Source of the DNA: Beijerinckiaceae bacterium
Lineage (GTDB): Bacteria > Pseudomonadota > Alphaproteobacteria > Rhizobiales > Beijerinckiaceae
Length of the DNA stretch: 6,555 nt
Direction: 5' to 3'
Assembly (NCBI GenBank): GCA_947458675.1
Contig: CANHAW010000128.1
Location: forward strand, 1 to 6,555
Under the pieces are notes generated by a model. The model did no database searches. It was not told where the DNA came from and saw only the letters and a list, made by a program, of their open reading frames with translations. A program made the position numbers and the translations under genes. This document shows positions 6,429-6,555 of this stretch, piece after piece; position 1 is the stretch's first letter; every line of letters starts with the position of its first letter.

Positions 6429-6555
6429 GTCATTCAACTCCAAAGGGCAAACCGCCGCTGGGGGTTAAATAAGCAAAGCGCGGTCGGAAGAATATGGGGG
6501 GACGGGAAATTCTCGGTGATGAGCATGCGCCCGTCTTGACTTTAGGAAAAAAATC
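6429..6555. other. Leader/intergenic region upstream of the Fe-S-mrp-fdhD-mobA operon
   Basis: These 127 bases carry no supportable gene. They hold the ribosome site of the Fe-S protein, a 6-bp inverted repeat GACGGG (6501-6506) / CCCGTC (6530-6535) with a 23-nt spacer, and a TTGACT hexamer at 6536-6541 on the + strand that could be a -35 element for a divergent gene beyond the window. I found no convincing -35/-10 pair facing the operon, no sigma-54 GG/GC pair, no FNR/FixK-type TTGAT-N4-ATCAA box and no ModE-like palindrome. The operon promoter must lie here or further upstream. Confidence 0.45.
6438..6444 (-). promoter_or_regulatory. Ribosome binding site of the Fe-S protein gene
   Basis: The - strand reads TTTGGAG, then 9 nt, then the ATG at 6428-6426. 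Its spacing fits that ATG. It overlaps the in-frame TTG at 6443, which it therefore argues against as the start. Confidence 0.7.

Noticed and set aside
5598..6539. Long + strand open frame (313 codons) opposite the 5' half of the Fe-S protein gene
   Set aside because: Same argument: composition typical of an antisense shadow frame, no recognisable motif, and it runs into the non-coding leader.
6444..6555. Moco riboswitch or ModE/FNR-type operator in the leader
   Set aside because: No conserved riboswitch core or matching palindromes could be recognised, and the leader between the window edge and the ATG is short.

Overview
This 6.55 kb window is GC-rich with dense gene packing. Its protein sequences and an intergenic palindrome beginning CGTCATTGCGAG suggest an alphaproteobacterium, probably of the Hyphomicrobiales (Rhizobiales). 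That placement is judged by eye and not tested. Every recognisable gene concerns molybdenum cofactor (Moco) assembly, formate dehydrogenase (FDH) maturation or iron-sulfur chemistry. No FDH structural gene is visible.

Layout: (1) positions 1-1672, + strand, hold a 5'-truncated gene for a molybdopterin molybdenumtransferase (MoeA) fused to a C-terminal periplasmic-binding-protein-like domain. (2) Positions 1677-1757 hold a long imperfect palindrome between two convergent genes, of the REP-like type scattered through such genomes. (3) Positions 1766-6428, - strand, hold four tightly packed genes that look like one operon, transcribed in the order: 679-residue multi-cluster Fe-S protein, Mrp/ApbC-type Fe-S carrier ATPase, FdhD sulfurtransferase, MobA guanylyltransferase. 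Spacings are 23 nt, 4 nt and an 8-nt overlap. (4) Positions 6429-6555 are the leader upstream of that operon. They hold the Shine-Dalgarno site, a short inverted repeat and a possible -35 element facing out of the window.

How the genes fit together (established families, inferred cooperation): MoeA inserts molybdenum into molybdopterin, MobA adds GMP to make the guanine-dinucleotide form of Moco, and FdhD carries sulfur from a cysteine desulfurase to that cofactor for FDH. Mrp could deliver [4Fe-4S] clusters to the neighbouring Fe-S protein or to FDH. The Fe-S protein has two ferredoxin modules with motifs for four [4Fe-4S] clusters, a cysteine-rich N-terminus, a cysteine-poor middle region resembling the MvhD/hydrogenase Fe-S subunit fold, and a two-CxxC tail. 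It is the least characterised part of the window and the best candidate for new biology: a soluble electron hub or assembly partner for a Mo-dependent FDH.

No tRNA, rRNA, CRISPR array, insertion sequence or phage gene was seen. No gap between genes exceeds 127 bases.
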